From positions 38,211,597 through 38,275,596 of the forward strand of contig CM053265.1 of assembly GCA_028583415.1 (NCBI GenBank): a stretch of 64,000 bases of DNA, written 5' to 3'. The DNA is from Protea cynaroides. Lineage: Eukaryota > Streptophyta > Magnoliopsida > Proteales > Proteaceae. The notes below the pieces were generated by a model. That model ran no database searches. It saw nothing but the letters and a program-made list of their open reading frames with translations, and was not told where the DNA came from. Within the stretch, counting starts at the first letter, position 1, and each line of letters opens with the position of its first letter. The position numbers were made by a program, and so were the translations under genes. This document shows positions 60,641 through 64,000 of the stretch, in pieces.

Positions 60641-63240
60641 AGATTTGATAAATGATCATTTTGGTAAAGTCTCTTCTATTTGAGATGATTTTTTAGAATA
60701 TTAGAACTGATAAGCCATAGCATCTATTTCATGGTTGGGGCCCACACATGCTAAATTGATTATGAAGCATGATGTCATCATGGACTTGTTAGCATGGACA
60801 TTGATTTGAATGAGATCAATTGTGTCATGATGTTGAAAGCCTAGAGAAACTTTGGTGCGACCATAGGGATTCGTAATCATGGTCATTCATGAGAGTGAGG
60901 AAATCTGACAGAACACATGAATCCCATCAAGAAACAGAGTCAATTACCAGATTCCTAATTAAAGGATGCCCTAGTGAGAACTCTAGATAAAACTGGGAAG
61001 CACGACAATCTCGGACCCAAGCCCTTGATCAACTTTGGTGCTAACTAGCTGAGAAAAAAATATAATTGATTGAACCATTGATTGTACATTGTAGAAGATC
61101 AAATTGGTGGAACATCTTCGTGGCAAACATAATGTGATATGGGTCAAGCCCATGTTTTTGATTTGCGAGTTGCTCAGAGTTTTTGCAACAATGTCGTATC
61201 AAATTTGAGTAATGTATGAATTCAGCCTAAAGTAGGCACAAGGGGTCATAGAATTTGAGTTATTCCTTCTCAATGGATTTGAACTTTCAAGACAGGGCTT
61301 CAAGAAAGAGAACAGTGACTCAATGAATCTCTCATTTGCAAGCAGAATGATTTGACAATCTAATCCAAATAAGTGCAAGATCGCATCCGGATTTCCTTTC
61401 TTAACATGATTGAGAAAATGAGTACAAATGATTGGATGGGCCTACTCTACTAAGCAGGAAAGTCGGTGACTTCTAAACTTTGGAGCCCGAGTGAATTTCC
61501 AAATGCATAGAGGTAATACACATGATGGAGATTGATTTTCTTCAAGAGGATGTATCTATACCCCTTGTGTTTATACATTATGCTAGCTTACTCTGTAGTG
61601 TGCAAGGAAATAGCCAGAAAGAAACATGCATTCTACCTCAGAGTCAAGAATAGGTGAAACCTGTATCACACATAAGATTTGACAAAGCTAGATCCTAGAT
61701 GGAAGAGGGCCAACGAACTGATTATGGACGATGTCACTTAGATGGACCTCTACCCTAAACCTTGGAAATGAGGGAAATGATTTGTTCAACTACCCAAGGA
61801 TGAATTTGTCTCTACTAATTGATTTGAAAATGGCATCTTTGCTATCTGAGGCTGCTTTGGCATTAGAGGGAAGCAAAGGGCAATGATTTTGATTAGCTTT
61901 GCTAGGTGTGACTTGCACGGAGGAAAATTTTTTATAGAGTGCAAACCAAGTATGCTTTAGATTCTCTGCAATGTGTTGGACGAATCCCATCTTGATTACA
62001 ACTGCAACTGTATCTTCCTGACATGAAGTCACCAATAACATATGGGTATGGCCAAAAGGTTAGGAAGAACAGTGCTTTATCAGTAAACATTGCTTAGAAT
62101 CATCCTCCCAGACGGAGGTTTGCTCTCGAGCGAGAAAGTATCTCTTACCTAATGAGGGGTAAATAAGATTGATGGCCTCAAGATTTTTTTTCTTTGAACT
62201 ACCCTTATACGTGGTCAAATGACTTGAGTGAGGGTGAATAAAATGGTTTCAATGTGACGATATATCGCCAATGGGTCTGGGAAAGATTCTATGGCCTTTG
62301 AACTCATAGGTAGCTTCTCAATGTGTGATGTCTAGGGTCAATGGTAATTCATACCCCAATCTCTAAATCGACATCTGCAACCATTGACAAGTAGGCGATT
62401 CTCAAGTAATCACTAAAGACGATCTTAAAAGGATCGAATCCCACTCTAAATTTAGGTATGACACCAAATATTTCTTTCCCTTTTAGAGCAACTCAAATAA
62501 AGAATTCATTTTTACCAGCCGTATCAAAACACCGAGTCAATTGTGATCACGTCTGGGCCTAAAACCTCTAAGTCCATAGGCAAATATGATAACGAAGGTC
62601 TAAATGGATTGATAAAAAACTGCCATATGGGTCTACCATTGGGAGAGTGTTTGGTTATTTATGTAGAATGGTTTATCCCACTAAAGATATACTACTTTAT
62701 TGGCTTTCCAAAAATGGACTATCGAAATCCTTGGACATCGTTGAATTAATGAACGATAGATGGGAATTATAGTTAGATATATTGAGCAAAATTTATGTAT
62801 AAAGGACTGACATGATCACAAGAAACAACGTCAGATAATTTTGATTGATGAATGAAGGGCTTAAAATAAAGTCTCTTTGGAAGACCATCGGATTGATGGA
62901 CGGGAGGAAGAGTATATTGACAATAAGAAATCATACTCTGATGATGATGAGGCAATGAGACCATCCCTTATAAAGGCAGGATGTAGTGACTAAAATTGAA
63001 AATCCAATCCAACTTGTGTCTGTGAAAGGTGACGAAATGATTGAACTTGTTATCATGTGCTATTGAAGTACCACAATCAGATGAGTTCACCATCAGGCTT
63101 TGAAAAATGTGATCTTGTTGAAGCACGAAAAATGAGCCAGCTCTCTACCAATGAAGCTTCGATAAAATAAACATGCTAAGAGATGCAAGAAACAATCAAG
63201 CTCTCTACTGACCTTCTTTGAGAAATGGAATCCAACATCC
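60641..63240. other. Host element Z: long non-coding stretch
   Basis: No open frame longer than about 83 codons and no recognised protein motif in either direction. I see no LTR edge, primer site or RNA gene here. It may be the untranslated or LTR part of a large retrotransposon. Confidence 0.4.
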
Positions 63241-63340
63241 TTATTCCATGTATAGCTCTCTTTTCTTTCTTTCTTTTTTTCTCTCTTCCTTTTTTTTTTC
63301 TTTGGACTTTTTTTTTTATTTTTTTATTTTTTTTTTGTGG
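63241..63340. repeat. T-rich low-complexity block
   Basis: CTTTCTTTCTTTTTTTCTC and further T runs over about 100 bases. Confidence 0.8.
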
Positions 63341-64000
63341 AGGCTATACATGGCAACGCTTCACTTGATCTAGATCGGCTTCAAACTAGTACTCTTCAGT
63401 GATGGGTATGAAGCTTCTGCTTCTAAAAAATCGTTGACTTATAAGGACTCTTGGAATGGTATTTCTTGTATCAGCTAGAGGTGCCATCCCTAGTTGGTGG
63501 AGTAAGAAACACGGTAGTACCTCAGTCAGTATTCTCCTCTCTTGTAGACTGCTATATTAAAGTAATCTATCCGTTTAATTGGCACTTGTCCATTCAGCCA
63601 TATATATTCCTCTTTATTCGCGTTTGTATCATTCTCAACAACATCTGTAGCTACTCAGTAAATATCTATGTTCACCTAAGCAGCATGTTTGTCTAATCTC
63701 TTCTAAAGAATGAATTGTCACATGTTGGCATAGTGATGCAATCTTTCCTTTTAATGATATGGGGAAGACATGTATCTGGCTGTAAGAATTTGAGTGCACT
63801 TACCTTATTATAATCTTTCTATCTTTCCTTCTTTTCATTCTCTTTTATTTTATTTTATTTTATTTATTTTTTTGATATGGCTCTAAAATGGGATAAATCC
63901 TTCAGGTATTCTGTGCCTACATATGTTATGTCTTGTGTCTCTAGACCGATCATTTGAAGTTACCATAGACTGGTTAGACCTTCTTTTCTCAAGTGGCCGG
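63341..64000. other. Host element Z, end of window
   Basis: Non-coding; a (TTTTA)n run lies at about 63843-63868. Nothing else recognised. Confidence 0.45.

Noticed and set aside
60019..62041. Several minus-strand frames of 60-93 codons in host Z
   Set aside because: They overlap degenerate repeats or show no recognisable protein pattern.

Overview
This window is plant (angiosperm) repetitive DNA. I find no host gene, tRNA or rRNA. Almost all of it is nested LTR retrotransposons of the Ty3/gypsy type. The main family is chromovirus-like and fits the Tekay/Del clade. Its features are LTRs of about 2.2-2.36 kb (TGTAAGACC...TGTGACA in coding sense), a primer-binding site TGGTATCAGAGC matching initiator-Met tRNA, a gag with a CCHC knuckle, and a pol ordered protease-RT-RNase H-integrase-chromodomain. 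The species cannot be told from the sequence.

Left part (1-25.1 kb): four minus-strand copies, here called A, B, C and D, follow one another. A (1-10625) abuts an RNase H fragment of B (10626-13885). B abuts the integrase of C (13886-23073). C abuts the RT of D (23074-~25100). The simplest reading is successive nesting A in B in C in D, with the left halves outside the window.

Middle (29281-59791): one large copy, E (minus), has a perfect 5-bp target duplication GGGTA and sits in a non-coding retroelement-like host, Z (~25100-29280 and 59797-64000). E is split by a plus-strand solo LTR, I (36059-45154). I is itself split by a complete, internally deleted minus-strand element, H (37611-44368, duplication CCTTG). 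E is also split by a plus-strand element, G (45776-55271, duplication GGTAG). Insertion order: E into Z, then I and G into E, then H into I.

Two features make the family unusual. (1) A 67-70 bp sequence with GT...AG ends lies exactly between gag and protease in copies A, D and E and is cleanly absent from C. It looks like a spliceosomal intron; unspliced RNA would stop or shift frame after gag. (2) Copies A, B, C and E carry an extra gene on the opposite strand between the primer-binding site and gag. It has its own intron in the 5' leader and encodes a protein of about 435 aa that resembles the 'putative plant transposon protein' domain family, followed by a variable coiled-coil repeat. Short GGTCGA/GGTCGCA motif clusters occur at three places in each element, and their spelling changes together between subfamilies. 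All coding copies carry breaks. No copy in the window is predicted to be autonomous.
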